From contig JAAFJN010000030.1 in assembly GCA_013298845.1 (NCBI GenBank), forward strand, positions 1-63,933: a DNA stretch of 63,933 nt, read 5' to 3'. The stretch is from Chitinophagales bacterium. Lineage in GTDB: Bacteria; Bacteroidota; Bacteroidia; Chitinophagales; Saprospiraceae. Positions 8,975 to 18,937 of this stretch are shown here, piece after piece (within the stretch, counting starts at the first letter, position 1; the number at the start of each line of letters is the position of its first letter). Under the pieces are notes generated by a model. It was not told the DNA's origin. It saw only the letters and a program-made list of their open reading frames with translations, and searched no databases. Both the position numbers and the translations under genes were made by a program.

Positions 8975-9017
8975 AAAAAAGCCGACGCACAGTTTGACCT
9001 GTGCATCGGCTTTTTTT
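8975..9017 (-). terminator. Terminator of ilvE, usable in both directions
   Basis: GCCGACGCAC (8981-8990) pairs with GTGCATCGGC (9001-9010) with one mismatch. The hairpin is preceded by six A and followed by seven T, so it can end transcription on either strand. Confidence 0.85.
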
Positions 9018-9033
9018 ATAAAGAATTAGTCTT

Positions 9034-10155
9034 TTACCCCGCCATTTCCTGCGCACCCGCTAACTCCATTACACCGGAGTTGGCGCAAGAGTGCAACCAG
9101 CGGTATTTTTCGTCGCTTTCGAGACCAGCGCGCAAGCGGTTGATGTGGTTTTTCAAACGGAAACTCACTTCGCGGTGTTGTTCGTCCACCGGCGGCAATT
9201 CCATGCGGCGTTCGCGCCAGGTAATTGAACTCACGTGGCTGATAACCGCCGCCGTTCCCGCGCCAAAGCAATCGTGTAAAGCACCGCGACCGTGGGCATC
9301 GGCAATTTCGGCGATGCTCAACAGGCGATCTTCCACCGTGTAACCCCAATCTTTTAACAAAGTCGTGAGGGTATCGCGGGTGATACCGCGCAAAATCGTA
9401 CCCGTAGTGGCGGGTGTAACAATTTTACCGTCCATGTAGAAAAACAGGTTCATGGTACCTACTTCCTGAACGTATTTCTTTTCAACGGCATCCATCCACA
9501 TCACTTGGTCGTAACCCGCCATTTTAGCGCGTTGAGCGGGCAACAGTGCCGGGCCGTAGTTACCGGCGCATTTGGCTTCACCGGCACCCCCTTGGGCGGC
9601 GCGGGTGTACACTTCTTCCACCCACAAAGACACCGGTTTGGCGTAATAAGGACCAACCGGACCGGTAAAGATCACCAATTTGTATTTTTCAGAAGCGTGT
9701 ACGCCGAAGTATTCGTCGGTAGCAAACATCACCGGACGGATGTAAAGCGAGTTGCCTTCAATTTCCGGAATCCATTCGCTGTCCAATTCTACCAACATTT
9801 CGAGGGCTTGAACAAACAAGTCTTCGGGAAAAGTGGGCATGCACATGCGCTCGGCGGAGATATTGAGGCGGCGCGCGTGCATTTCGGGACGGAACAAGTG
9901 GGGAACGCCGTTAAATTTAGTGGCTTTCATGCCTTCAAAAATACTTTGGCCGTAGTGGAGCGCCAGGTTAGCGGGTGTCATCTCAATGGCTCCGAATGGT
10001 TCAATCCGGGGATTCACCCATTGTTTGCCGTCGTAATCGGCTACGAACATATGATCAGAGATCACTTTGCCAAAGGGGATGTTCGAAAAATCGACGGAAT
10101 CAACCCGCGATTTTGCAGTTGGTGTAACCTTCACCGAATACTTGTTGATGGCCAT
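9034..10155 (-). CDS. ilvE: Branched-chain amino-acid aminotransferase
   Basis: This 373-residue PLP enzyme of fold type IV catalyses the last step of Leu/Ile/Val synthesis (or the first of breakdown), exchanging amino groups with glutamate in the cytoplasm. The presumed Schiff-base lysine is Lys195 in GEAKCAGNYGP. The N-terminal GQSIFEGMKA segment, ARRLNISAERMCMP and the C-terminal GTAAVISHVSSI all fit the class II (eukaryote-like, about 360-residue) BCAT group. It stands alone between a bidirectional terminator and its own promoter at 10195-10225. No ilv or leu genes are near. Confidence 0.95.
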   Translation of the reverse strand: MAINKYSVKVTPTAKSRVDSVDFSNIPFGKVISDHMFVADYDGKQWVNPRIEPFGAIEMTPANLALHYGQSIFEGMKATKFNGVPHLFRPEMHARRLNISAERMCMPTFPEDLFVQALEMLVELDSEWIPEIEGNSLYIRPVMFATDEYFGVHASEKYKLVIFTGPVGPYYAKPVSLWVEEVYTRAAQGGAGEAKCAGNYGPALLPAQRAKMAGYDQVMWMDAVEKKYVQEVGTMNLFFYMDGKIVTPATTGTILRGITRDTLTTLLKDWGYTVEDRLLSIAEIADAHGRGALHDCFGAGTAAVISHVSSITWRERRMELPPVDEQHREVSFRLKNHINRLRAGLESDEKYRWLHSCANSGVMELAGAQEMAG

Positions 10156-10194
10156 AAGTTATTGAATTTAATGAAAGAGTATGTAAATTTGCTG

Positions 10195-10225
10195 CAAAGA
10201 TACAGGCAATTTTTTTCTTTGGCAA
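10195..10225 (-). promoter_or_regulatory. ilvE promoter, TTG-N20-TATCTTTG
   Basis: On the minus strand a TTG (10225-10223) and TATCTTTG (10202-10195) are separated by 20 bp, matching the Bacteroidota sigma consensus. The start codon lies about 40 bp downstream. Confidence 0.7.
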
Positions 10226-10278
10226 TATTTTGTTTTGTTTAAAAAAAATCTTTTTCGGGAATCCCGTTGTTTATTCTG

Positions 10279-10286
10279 TAACTTTG
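10279..10286 (+). promoter_or_regulatory. -7 box TAACTTTG upstream of the 10321 gene
   Basis: TAnnTTTG match 34 bp before the ATG at 10321. The -33 region is only T-rich. Confidence 0.45.
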
Positions 10287-10320
10287 CCTAATTGTTAATA
10301 AAAAATTTGAATTGTCCGAC

Positions 10321-10752
10321 ATGTTTGCAGACGCTGATCTTTTGTTTTTACCCACCGAATTGGATGCAATTGCCACCAAAACCGGCGCATTTGCCCAAAA
10401 AGTGATGGTTGTTTTGTTGGAAAATGACTTGCAAAAAGCCCGGCCTTTTTTGGAAAAAATGATGGGTGCCGCCAAATTAAATCTCGATCAGGATGCTTTA
10501 TTGATTCAATTCAATACCCTGCAAATGGCCAATATTGCCGCCGAAATAAAAAACAAAGCCCCCGAACAGGTTTTGGTTTTTGGGATTTCGCCCGATCTGT
10601 TATGCCTGAACATTGAGGCTAAAAAGTACCAACCCCTGTTTTTTTTAAATACGCAGTGGGTATTTGCCGATAATCTGGCGACCCTCGAACCGGATAAAAA
10701 CCTGAAAACGGCCCTTTGGTCGGCCATGCAAGTTGTTTTCAAACTCAAATAA
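10321..10752 (+). CDS. Small protein of unknown function (faintly like DNA polymerase III psi)
   Basis: This 143-residue soluble protein has no signal peptide or membrane segment. The ATG at 10321 is preferred to a TTG nine bases upstream. I do not recognise it by motif. Its layout recalls HolD-type proteins: a strand with VMVVLLENDL, a central LVFG strand, and a C-terminal segment where a predicted strand and proline region lead into NLKTALWSAMQVVF, like the psi tail with RAALW. That is an architectural resemblance only. It lies divergent to ilvE with its own -7 box and has no partner gene. Confidence 0.6.
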   Translation: MFADADLLFLPTELDAIATKTGAFAQKVMVVLLENDLQKARPFLEKMMGAAKLNLDQDALLIQFNTLQMANIAAEIKNKAPEQVLVFGISPDLLCLNIEAKKYQPLFFLNTQWVFADNLATLEPDKNLKTALWSAMQVVFKLK

Positions 10753-11140
10753 GAGCACGTTTGCCCATTGGCGAGGAGGTTTGCGAACAGTTTCTTATTG
10801 TTTGTTATGCGAATTTAATTGCCAAAATCGCTGAAATTGGCGAAAGTAGGCCCCCAGAATGTTAATATTTCGATATTACTAACCGCGTAAAACGCTTTTG
10901 TTGGATATTTGTGCGCCCATTGAGGAAAAGCAAATAATAGAACGGCATTTTTAACCTTAACATTTGGAGGTACAATTTTTTCCGGGGATCGCTCGTTTGA
11001 GACGCGCAATTCCAATGACCTGGTACTTTAGCGTTGTTTGCGCCACAGTACTTTATTAACCTCGTAACCTGTCCAAAATTTTTCGCTTACAAACCACAAG
11101 CAAGCATTTACTAATTTTTTTAAAAAGTAAAATTAATTCG
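10753..11140 (+). other. Intergenic stretch upstream of mltD
   Basis: No gene, clear promoter or repeat is recognised in these 388 bases. The last 70 bases are AT-rich and probably hold the mltD promoter. Confidence 0.4.
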
Positions 11141-12904
11141 ATGTTGTTGAGACTCCCTCGTGCTAGCCGTTTCGTTTTGGGGCTGGCTTTGTTTTTTTCT
11201 GCTATGCCGTCTGTATTCTCTCAGTACGAAGAGATGGCAAACTTAGATGCAGATTCCGCAGCAACTGCGCAATTAGTAGCCAAATCACCTTATGTTGTAA
11301 AGGCCGTTACCGACAAGGAAATTACGGAACGCCTTGGGCAGATGTCGAGTTGCCTCGAACTGCGCAACACAAAAGTGGTTAAAAGTTACATCATGCACTA
11401 CCTTTATCGGCCGGAAAAAACCAAAAGTATTTTGAGCAAAATGGTGATGTATTTCCCCATGTTTGAACAAAAACTCCGGGAACATGAGGTTCCGGATGCA
11501 TTGAAATATCTTTCCGTGGTGGAATCAGCCCTAAACGCCAACGCCGTTTCGCGGGTGGGCGCCTCCGGGTTGTGGCAATTTATGCCCGCCACCGGCCTTG
11601 ATTATGGCATGCAAATTAATTCGGCCATTGACGAGCGCAACAACGTGGTAAAATCCACTGAAGGCGCCGCCAAATACCTCAAACACCTATATAATAAGTA
11701 CAACGACTGGGCTTTGGCGCTGGCTGCTTATAACAGTGGCCCCAATCGCGTGGATGGTGCCATTCGCCGTGCGGGCAGCCGTAACTTCTGGATGCTGCAA
11801 CGTTTCCTGCCCGAAGAAACCCGCAACTACGTGCCGGCCTTTATTGCGGCCACGTATATCTGCAATTTTTTCAACGAGCACAACCTCCATCCCGAGTTCC
11901 CCGAACTGGATATGCAAATCACCGATCACATCACCGTTTACGACGGTATTTCGTTTTCGGCCATTGCCAAAGCAACGGGTTTGACGTACAAAGCGGTATC
12001 GGAACTGAACCCCGGTTTCCGCCGTGCTTACATCCCGCCGTCCAAGCGCGGTTATTTCCTCACCTTACCCAAACGCGTGATGCCGGCGATGATCCGTCAC
12101 CTGAACAGTTTGGGCGGAAATACCTACAAATTGGACAGCAACCACTACAATTCCGACGCGGATTTGACCAATAATGGTTCCAACCAGTACTTTTATACCA
12201 CCATCAACGTCAACGAAACCAACCTCGCTGATGAATACGCCTCTAAAATTGGGGCCAGTGGGGTACAATTGCGCGCCTGGAATCGCCTGACCACGCCGTA
12301 CGTTTACGCCAACCAGTCGTTAAAAGTATGGCATCCGGTACACGTCATCAAACACATGGGGGGCATCGAAGTAGCGGCCAATAAAACGGAAACGCCCGCG
12401 TCACCCGTAAAAATTGATCCCAAGATAAAAGCACAATCCTCAGCCGCCGGTGCGTCCAAACCATCGGCCCCCGTTGTTACTACCGCCACCAAACCCAATG
12501 CCAACGGCGGCTCTACCACCGTAACGACGTACACCCGTCCGGCTTCGGCATCCACGATTCAGGCCGCAACGGGCAAACCGGTCGCCAACAACGGCGGACT
12601 CAAGCCGATCATCAACAGCGCCAATACTGCGTCAACCACAACAACGGCGACCAAACCGGTTACAACAACGGCCACCGCAGCCGTTGCCAAACCCACCTCT
12701 ACGACTTCGGCACCGGGCACCAAACCCGCCGGAACATCAACGGGTGCACCACAAAAGCAATACCAGTTTCACAAGGTAAAAGACAACGAATCTTTGAGCG
12801 ACCTTTCCCGCCGCTACGGCGTTTCGGTGGATGCGCTCCTGCAACTCAACAATACCGCCGAAGTAAAACCGGGTATGTTGGTGAAAATAAAAGAACTGAA
12901 GTGA
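11141..12904 (+). CDS. mltD: MltD-like lytic murein transglycosylase with LysM
   Basis: This 587-residue envelope enzyme cleaves the MurNAc-GlcNAc bond of peptidoglycan. A signal peptide (about 1-27) is followed by a transglycosylase (SLT) domain with the catalytic Glu128 in VVESALNANAVS. Other hallmarks are GASGLWQFMPATG, ALAAYNSGPNRV and ETRNYVPAFIAATYI. A proline/threonine/alanine-rich linker (about 420-535) leads to one LysM peptidoglycan-binding motif at the C-terminus (about 541-585, HKVKDNESLSDLSRRYGVS). A weaker LysM-like segment may lie near 275-320. The stop codon overlaps the first unit of a heptamer tandem repeat. Confidence 0.92.
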   Translation: MLLRLPRASRFVLGLALFFSAMPSVFSQYEEMANLDADSAATAQLVAKSPYVVKAVTDKEITERLGQMSSCLELRNTKVVKSYIMHYLYRPEKTKSILSKMVMYFPMFEQKLREHEVPDALKYLSVVESALNANAVSRVGASGLWQFMPATGLDYGMQINSAIDERNNVVKSTEGAAKYLKHLYNKYNDWALALAAYNSGPNRVDGAIRRAGSRNFWMLQRFLPEETRNYVPAFIAATYICNFFNEHNLHPEFPELDMQITDHITVYDGISFSAIAKATGLTYKAVSELNPGFRRAYIPPSKRGYFLTLPKRVMPAMIRHLNSLGGNTYKLDSNHYNSDADLTNNGSNQYFYTTINVNETNLADEYASKIGASGVQLRAWNRLTTPYVYANQSLKVWHPVHVIKHMGGIEVAANKTETPASPVKIDPKIKAQSSAAGASKPSAPVVTTATKPNANGGSTTVTTYTRPASASTIQAATGKPVANNGGLKPIINSANTASTTTTATKPVTTTATAAVAKPTSTTSAPGTKPAGTSTGAPQKQYQFHKVKDNESLSDLSRRYGVSVDALLQLNNTAEVKPGMLVKIKELK

Positions 12905-12956
12905 GTGAATAGTGTAGAGTGAAAAGTGAATAGTGTAGAGTGAATAGTGTAGAGTG
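12904..12956. repeat. Heptanucleotide tandem repeat (AGTGAAT/AGTGTAG type)
   Basis: About 7.5 units of a 7-bp repeat (AGTGAAT, AGTGTAG, AGTGAAA) begin in the stop codon of mltD. The sequence is broadly the reverse complement of the array at 13111-13227. Confidence 0.92.
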
Positions 12957-13110
12957 TTTTTTACGCTGACTGTTTAAAATCCCGAAGTTTAGTTTTGTGC
13001 TAAATTTCGGAATTTTTTCGTTTTTGCTTTATGACGAACTGAGTAATTTGTGCTTTGGGAAAAATAATCTAACAAAAGTATTAGAAATTTTATTTAAAAG
13101 AGATACTTTT

Positions 13111-13227
13111 CACTCTTCACTCTTCACTCTTCACTCTTCACTCTTCACTCTTCACTATTCACTCTTCACTATTCACTCTTCACTATTCACTCTTCACTAT
13201 TCACTATTCACTCTTCACTCTTCACTA
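13111..13227. repeat. Heptanucleotide tandem repeat (CACTCTT/CACTATT), 16.7 units
   Basis: Sixteen full units, CACTCTT or CACTATT, and a partial unit. It is opposite in orientation to 12904-12956, so a long hairpin could form between mltD and atpB. A translated open frame across it (LFTLHSSLFT...) is an artefact of the repeat. Confidence 0.95.
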
Positions 13228-13326
13228 CCCAAATATTATTCTGCTTACCCCCCGTTGTTTGTTGGCAAACTTCACTTTTTTTTGGAAAAAGTGGAAAGAC
13301 TGCTTTTTTTTCGGCTAATGTTGTGT

Positions 13327-13334
13327 TACCTTTG
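13327..13334 (+). promoter_or_regulatory. Promoter of the ATP synthase operon, -7 box TACCTTTG
   Basis: Exact TAnnTTTG match 28 bp before the atpB start codon, following a T-rich -33 region. Confidence 0.6.
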
Positions 13335-13362
13335 CGGCTGATTTGAAAAAGGGTTACCCATT

Positions 13363-14682
13363 ATGGACGTAAAAGTGTTTCAAAAGTATTGTATCGCGCT
13401 GATTTTCAGCACATTATCTGTCTTTGCGTACGCTCAGGGGCATAATAATCATGACGGTCATGATCATGGTAATGGCTCAAAACAAGTGCAATCCGGTGAA
13501 CCAAGTCAGGTAACTGGCCAGGCAGCGGAGCATGTTGCCCCCGCACACACGGCGGGTGAGCACCACGAGGAGTTTAACGCCGGTGAAAACGCAGTGCATC
13601 ACATTTCTGATGCCAACGCGATTCACATCGTAGGTCATACCTATTTTCATTTGCCGGTTATTTTGTACCAGCCCGGCAAAGGTTTTACATTTACAACATC
13701 CGGCGTATTTCACCCGCACCACCACGGTAACGGGACAATGGCCCACCACGGTTTTACCATGGCCGGTGGCAACGTGATGCGCATTAAGGATGAAAGTATG
13801 GCCAATGGCGAATACGCCATTTCCGATATTCAACACGAAGATGTAACGGTAGAAGGTAAAACCAAAACCGTATTTAAAGCCGTGATTAACGGTACGCCGT
13901 ACGAATTGGAGCCAAAATCAACGTATGATGGCGGTATTTTGGGCGGCGGTATTACTAATTTCTACGACTTTAGTATTACCCGCAACGTGTTTACCATGTT
14001 GCTCACTTGTTTGGTGTTGTTCCTGATGTTGCGCTCGGTGGCCAAATCGGCCGTTAGCCGCCGCAACGAAGCACCCAAAGGTTTACAAAATTTGATTGAG
14101 CCATTGGTGACCTTTATTCGCGACGAAGTGGCCAAACCCAATATCGGTCCGAACTACGAGAAGTACATGCCTTATTTATTGTCGGCGTTCTTCTTTATCC
14201 TGGGGTTGAATTTGATTGGTCAAATTCCGTTTTTCCCCGGTAATGCTAACGTAACCGGTAATATTTCGGTAACCATCATTTTAGCGGTGATTACCTTTAT
14301 TATCTCCACTACCAGTGCCAACAAACATTTCTGGGAACACACCCTTTGGATGCCCGGTGTACCGGCGGTCTTAAAAGTGTTGATCCTCACGCCCATCGAA
14401 ATCTTGGGTCTTTTCCTCAAGCCATTTACCTTGTTGCTGCGTCTTTTTGCCAATATCACGGCGGGCCACATCGTAATCTTGTCTTTTGTCAGTCTGATTT
14501 TCATTTTGGGTAAATCCGGTGAAAATATGACAGGCTCCATCGCCGGTATCGGTGCTTCTGTTCCTCTGACCTTGTTTATGATGACGTTGGAATTGTTGGT
14601 GGCATTTTTGCAGGCGTTTATCTTTACGATGTTGAGCGCCAGTTATATCGGTGCTGCCGTAGAGGAGCCACACCACCATTAA
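13363..14682 (+). CDS. atpB: ATP synthase Fo subunit a
   Basis: This 439-residue membrane subunit forms the proton path against the c-ring. The C-terminal half carries the transmembrane helices with the essential arginine in LLLRLFANITAGH. The N-terminal ~190 residues are an extra-membrane extension with a signal-peptide-like start and a histidine-rich stretch (HNNHDGHDHG), typical of Bacteroidota a subunits and about 150 residues longer than the E. coli protein. It is first in the operon atpB-E-F-H-A-G. No atpI/atpZ-like gene precedes it, and atpD/atpC are not in this operon, as is usual in the phylum. Confidence 0.96.
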   Translation: MDVKVFQKYCIALIFSTLSVFAYAQGHNNHDGHDHGNGSKQVQSGEPSQVTGQAAEHVAPAHTAGEHHEEFNAGENAVHHISDANAIHIVGHTYFHLPVILYQPGKGFTFTTSGVFHPHHHGNGTMAHHGFTMAGGNVMRIKDESMANGEYAISDIQHEDVTVEGKTKTVFKAVINGTPYELEPKSTYDGGILGGGITNFYDFSITRNVFTMLLTCLVLFLMLRSVAKSAVSRRNEAPKGLQNLIEPLVTFIRDEVAKPNIGPNYEKYMPYLLSAFFFILGLNLIGQIPFFPGNANVTGNISVTIILAVITFIISTTSANKHFWEHTLWMPGVPAVLKVLILTPIEILGLFLKPFTLLLRLFANITAGHIVILSFVSLIFILGKSGENMTGSIAGIGASVPLTLFMMTLELLVAFLQAFIFTMLSASYIGAAVEEPHHH

Positions 14683-14734
14683 TTGAACATTGGGTTGTGC
14701 AAATGACCCGGTTTTTTATACACTGATTTTTTAA

Positions 14735-14965
<231 letters not shown>

Positions 14966-14971
14966 TTTTAT

Positions 14972-15016
14972 ATTCCGGGTTGGCGCGAAGCGGTTGGCGA
15001 CGCAACAACCCGGAAT
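14972..15016 (+). promoter_or_regulatory. Stem-loop in the atpE-atpF gap
   Basis: ATTCCGGGTTG (14972-14982) pairs perfectly with CAACCCGGAAT (15006-15016), with more GC pairing possible inside. There is no T-run after it, so it looks like an mRNA-processing or partial-termination element rather than a full terminator. Confidence 0.65.
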
Positions 15017-15185
15017 TATACTTCGACACGGCCGGTTTTGCGCATAAAAATACGGGGCAGTCTCCCAAAATAATGCACAAAACCCACCGATGCTCAGTAT
15101 GTATGTAGTTAAAATTGTTACAAAAATCATACAATAATTTATTCATATCGGGGCTTTCCCAAGTCACGAAGTAAAAAAATAAACT

Positions 15186-15698
15186 ATGCTATTTCTCGCA
15201 GGATTTCCAGTTTTGATGCCTGATCCGGGCCTACTTTTTTGGACGACTGTTATCTTCTTGATTTTTTGGTTTATCATGAGCCGGGTAGCGTTCAAGCCGA
15301 TCGCTACTGCGTTAAAACAGCGCGAGACGGATATCCAAAATGCCTTGGACGAAGCCAAAAAAGCCCGTCAGGAGATGGCTAATTTGCAAGCAGAAAACGA
15401 AAAATTGTTGAATCAGGCCCGCGAAGAGCGTTCTGCCATCCTTAAAGAGGCAAAAGAGGCTAAAGATGAAATTATTTCGGAAGCAAAAGAACGCGCCAAC
15501 GCCGAATACAAGCGTCGCGTAGAAAGTGCTATGCAGGATATCGAGAACCAAAAAATGGCCGCTATGGTTGATTTGAAAAACCAAGCCGGTCAAATGGCCA
15601 TCGAAATTGCCGAAAAAATCATCCGTAAAGATTTGGCGAACAACGCCGAACAGGTGGCGTACGCGAAGTCATTGGCAGAATCTATCAAATTAAACTAA
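15186..15698 (+). CDS. atpF: ATP synthase Fo subunit b
   Basis: This 170-residue peripheral-stalk subunit has one N-terminal membrane helix (LLFWTTVIFLIFWFIMSRVAF) followed by a long charged coiled coil (KQRETDIQNALDEAKKARQEM onward), as expected. It connects Fo to the delta subunit. An internal ATG at 15216 is a possible alternative start; the upstream one is kept because the segment before the helix is commonly present. Confidence 0.95.
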   Translation: MLFLAGFPVLMPDPGLLFWTTVIFLIFWFIMSRVAFKPIATALKQRETDIQNALDEAKKARQEMANLQAENEKLLNQAREERSAILKEAKEAKDEIISEAKERANAEYKRRVESAMQDIENQKMAAMVDLKNQAGQMAIEIAEKIIRKDLANNAEQVAYAKSLAESIKLN

Positions 15699-15758
15699 GT
15701 TAATAGTTGGATAGCGGTGCCCGAAGCGGCCTCGTATTTCAACTCATCAACCATCATT

Positions 15759-16319
15759 ATGTCTGTAACAAGAATCGCAACCCGATACGCCAAGGCGCTC
15801 ATTGAACTTTCTCAGGAGCAGGGCAAGTTGGAAAAGGTACATGACGATATGAAAATGTTGCACGAAGCGGCTAAAAATCGCGATTTGCACATTTTTCTGA
15901 AAAGCCCGGTTATCCCGGCGGATAAAAAAATTGCCGCGTTTAAAGCAATTTTTGGCCCCAAAATGGATGAACTGACGCTGACTTATATGAATTTGTTGGC
16001 CAACAAAGGTCGCGAAGGTTACCTGAGCGAAATTTCTGCCCAATTTATTACGCAGTACAAATTTCTCAAACAAATCACCTCGGTAAAAGTCACTACGGCA
16101 ACTCCAATGGGCGAAGACTTGTTGAGCGACCTGCGCCATAAATTGGTGAGCAGCGGTGCCACAACTGCCAATCTCGATATCGAAACAGCCGTTGATCCCG
16201 ATATTATCGGTGGTTTCATTTTGGAGTTTGACAACAAACGCTATGATGCGAGCGTGAGCCATAAATTGGAAGAACTCAAATCGCAATTCAATAAGAACTT
16301 ATACATCAAAGAATTTTAA
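15759..16319 (+). CDS. atpH: ATP synthase F1 subunit delta
   Basis: This 186-residue stalk protein has the OSCP/delta fold. RIATRYAKALIELSQEQGKLE at the start and DPDIIGGFILEFDNKRYDASVSHKLEEL at the end are family signatures. The ATG at 15759 begins exactly with the conserved helix; an in-frame GTG 14 codons upstream would add an atypical leader. It caps the F1 head and binds subunit b. It lies 60 bp after atpF and 17 bp before atpA. Confidence 0.95.
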   Translation: MSVTRIATRYAKALIELSQEQGKLEKVHDDMKMLHEAAKNRDLHIFLKSPVIPADKKIAAFKAIFGPKMDELTLTYMNLLANKGREGYLSEISAQFITQYKFLKQITSVKVTTATPMGEDLLSDLRHKLVSSGATTANLDIETAVDPDIIGGFILEFDNKRYDASVSHKLEELKSQFNKNLYIKEF

Positions 16320-16336
16320 AATAAATATCAAATAAT

Positions 16337-17923
16337 ATGGCAGACGTTAGACCGGAAGAAATCTCGGCAATACTGAAGCAGCAATTGTCCGGCTTCGGTG
16401 CAGACACCAACCTTGAAGAAGTAGGCACAGTACTGCAAGTGGGCGACGGTATCGCCCGCGTTTACGGCCTCAACCGCGCACAATCTGGTGAGTTGGTGGA
16501 GTTCGAAAACGGCGTTCGCGCAATCGTTTTGAACCTCGAAGAAGATAACGTGGGTGTCGTACTCATGGGTTCTTCCGACAGCATTCGCGAGGGTAGCATC
16601 GTTAAACGCACGGGTCAAATTGCTTCTATTGAAGTAGGTGAAGGCTTTGTTGGCCGCGTAGTAAACCCATTGGGTCAACCTATCGACGGTAAAGGCCCGA
16701 TCACTGGTGCAAGATACGACATGCCACTCGAGCGTAAAGCACCGGGTGTAATCTATCGTCAGCCGGTAAATGAGCCGCTTCAAACCGGTATCAAATCCAT
16801 TGACGCCATGATTCCAATCGGCCGTGGTCAGCGTGAGTTGATCATCGGTGACCGTCAAACGGGTAAAACAGCGATTGCGATTGATACCATTATCAATCAA
16901 AAAGAGTTTTACGATCGCGGCGAGCCAGTTTATTGTATTTATGTGGCTTGTGGCCAAAAAGCATCTACGGTGGCTTCCGTGGCGCGTACTTTGGAAGAGT
17001 ACGGCGCTATGTCTTACACCGTAATTGTTACGGCTTCGGCTTCTGATCCTGCTCCGTTGCAGTTCTACGCGCCATTCGCGGGTGCTGCCATCGGTGAATT
17101 TTTCCGCGACACCGGTCGCCCTGCTTTGATCATTTACGATGATTTGTCGAAGCAAGCGGTGGCTTATCGCGAGGTATCCTTGTTGTTGCGTCGTCCTCCC
17201 GGCCGTGAGGCTTATCCTGGTGACGTATTCTATCTCCACAGCCGTTTGTTAGAGCGCGCTGCGAAGGTCATCAACAACGATGCCATTGCTAACGACATGA
17301 ACGACTTGCCCGAAAGCCTCAAAAAGGCGGGTATGATCAAAGGTGGTGGTTCTTTGACCGCTCTCCCGATCATCGAAACACAGGCGGGTGACGTATCTGC
17401 ATATATCCCAACCAACGTGATTTCGATCACCGACGGTCAGATCTTCCTCGAATCCAACCTCTTCAACGCCGGTGTACGCCCTGCCATTAACGTAGGTATC
17501 TCGGTAAGTCGTGTGGGTGGTTCGGCGCAGATCAAATCCATGAAAAAAGTAGCGGGTACGTTGAAACTCGACCAAGCCCAATACCGCGAATTGGAAGCGT
17601 TCTCTAAGTTCGGTTCTGATCTCGACGCGGCGACCAAAGCCGTTTTGGATAAAGGTGCCCGTAACGTAGAAATTTTGAAGCAACCACAATACAGCCCGGT
17701 AACGGTGGAAAAGCAGGTTGCGATCATCTACCTCGGTACCTACAACCTGCTTCGCGATGTGCCTTTGGATAAAGTTCGTGAATTCGAAGAGTTGTTCCTC
17801 GAGCGCATGGAAGATAAATTGCCAAACGTGTTGGAAGAGTTCCGTAAAGGTAAACTCGAAGACAGCAGCCTGAATGCCATGAAAGAATTGGCGGCTGACC
17901 TGGCAAAAGGTTACAAAAAATAA
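16337..17923 (+). CDS. atpA: ATP synthase F1 subunit alpha
   Basis: This 528-residue non-catalytic nucleotide-binding subunit of the F1 hexamer has a Walker A motif in [42 protein letters not shown] with the signature alpha-subunit segment, and [15 protein letters not shown]. The beta subunit gene, which carries the main catalytic site, must lie elsewhere in the genome. The length and ends are normal. Confidence 0.98.
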   Translation: MADVRPEEISAILKQQLSGFGADTNLEEVGTVLQVGDGIARVYGLNRAQSGELVEFENGVRAIVLNLEEDNVGVVLMGSSDSIREGSIVKRTGQIASIEVGEGFVGRVVNPLGQPIDGKGPITGARYDMPLERKAPGVIYRQPVNEPLQTGIKSIDAMIPIGRGQRELIIGDRQTGKTAIAIDTIINQKEFYDRGEPVYCIYVACGQKASTVASVARTLEEYGAMSYTVIVTASASDPAPLQFYAPFAGAAIGEFFRDTGRPALIIYDDLSKQAVAYREVSLLLRRPPGREAYPGDVFYLHSRLLERAAKVINNDAIANDMNDLPESLKKAGMIKGGGSLTALPIIETQAGDVSAYIPTNVISITDGQIFLESNLFNAGVRPAINVGISVSRVGGSAQIKSMKKVAGTLKLDQAQYRELEAFSKFGSDLDAATKAVLDKGARNVEILKQPQYSPVTVEKQVAIIYLGTYNLLRDVPLDKVREFEELFLERMEDKLPNVLEEFRKGKLEDSSLNAMKELAADLAKGYKK

Positions 17924-17950
17924 TTTCACCTAAGTTATTATACTTAATTT

Positions 17951-18844
17951 ATGGCTGGAGGCTTAAAAGAAGTACGCGAACGTATCAAATCGGTGATCTC
18001 GACGCAGCAGATCACCAAAGCCATGAAAATGGTATCGGCAGCAAAATTGCGCAGAGCGCAAAATGCGATCGTACAGGTGCGCCCGTACGCCGAGCGTTTG
18101 AATCGTATGCTTTCCAATATCCTTTCCAATTTGGATGGTGATGCAACAACGTCTTTTGGTAAAGAAAGACCCGTACAAAATGTCCTGTTGGTGGTGATGA
18201 CCTCCAATCGTGGCCTTTGCGGCGGTTTTAACTCTTATATCAACAAGGAAACGGTGGCGCTGATCAACTCCAAATACGCACAACAACGTGCCAATGGAAA
18301 GTTGACGCTTTTATTCGTGGGCAAAAAAGGTTACGATTTTTTCCGTCGCCGTTTTAACGATATCAACTACAACACCGATTTTATTGGTGTGTACGATCAG
18401 CCTACTTACGAGAACGCCAGTGAATTGTCCAAAAAACTGATGGACACGTTTTCTTCGGGTCAATACGATGCCATCGAAATCGTTTACAGCAAATTCCGCA
18501 ACGCGGCTACCCAAATTCCTACTGCCGAGCAGTGGCTTCCGGTGGCGAAAATGGAAGTTGCCGACGATGCTTCTAAAAAGAAGTCCGATTATATCTTTGA
18601 ACCGAACAAAGAGGTGTTGTTGGAAACCTTAGTACCGAGCATTTTGCAATTGCAATTCCACAAGTGTTTGTTGGATACCATTGCATCGGAGCACGGTGCG
18701 CGGATGACGGCAATGGGTAACGCAACCGAAAATGCGGAAGAGTTGCTCAAATCACTTCGTATCAATTACAACAAAGCCCGTCAGGAAGCAATTACCACCG
18801 AATTGGGTGAAATTGTGGGTGGCGCGGCCGCACTCGAAGGTTAA
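17951..18844 (+). CDS. atpG: ATP synthase F1 subunit gamma
   Basis: This 297-residue central-stalk subunit rotates inside the alpha3beta3 head. The N-terminal helix (GGLKEVRERIKSVISTQQITKAMKMVSAAKLRRAQ) and the C-terminal helix (ARMTAMGNATENAEELLKSLRINYNKARQEAITTEL) are diagnostic. It is the last gene of the operon, followed by a terminator at 18867-18902. Confidence 0.97.
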   Translation: MAGGLKEVRERIKSVISTQQITKAMKMVSAAKLRRAQNAIVQVRPYAERLNRMLSNILSNLDGDATTSFGKERPVQNVLLVVMTSNRGLCGGFNSYINKETVALINSKYAQQRANGKLTLLFVGKKGYDFFRRRFNDINYNTDFIGVYDQPTYENASELSKKLMDTFSSGQYDAIEIVYSKFRNAATQIPTAEQWLPVAKMEVADDASKKKSDYIFEPNKEVLLETLVPSILQLQFHKCLLDTIASEHGARMTAMGNATENAEELLKSLRINYNKARQEAITTELGEIVGGAAALEG

Positions 18845-18866
18845 TTCCTTCCGGTGCTTACATATC

Positions 18867-18902
18867 AAAAGGTCATTCGGGTTCGTTCCCGAATGGCCTT
18901 TT
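18867..18902 (+). terminator. Terminator of the ATP synthase operon
   Basis: AAAAGGTCATTCGGG (18867-18881) pairs with CCCGAATGGCCTTTT (18888-18902) with one mismatch; the arm itself ends in TTTT. Confidence 0.75.
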
Positions 18903-18937
18903 GCTCTTATTAAAACAGCATAAGACTACTACGCACC

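Noticed and set aside
12997-13341. A 114-residue frame rich in LFTLHSS
   Set aside because: It is the translation of the heptanucleotide tandem repeat.
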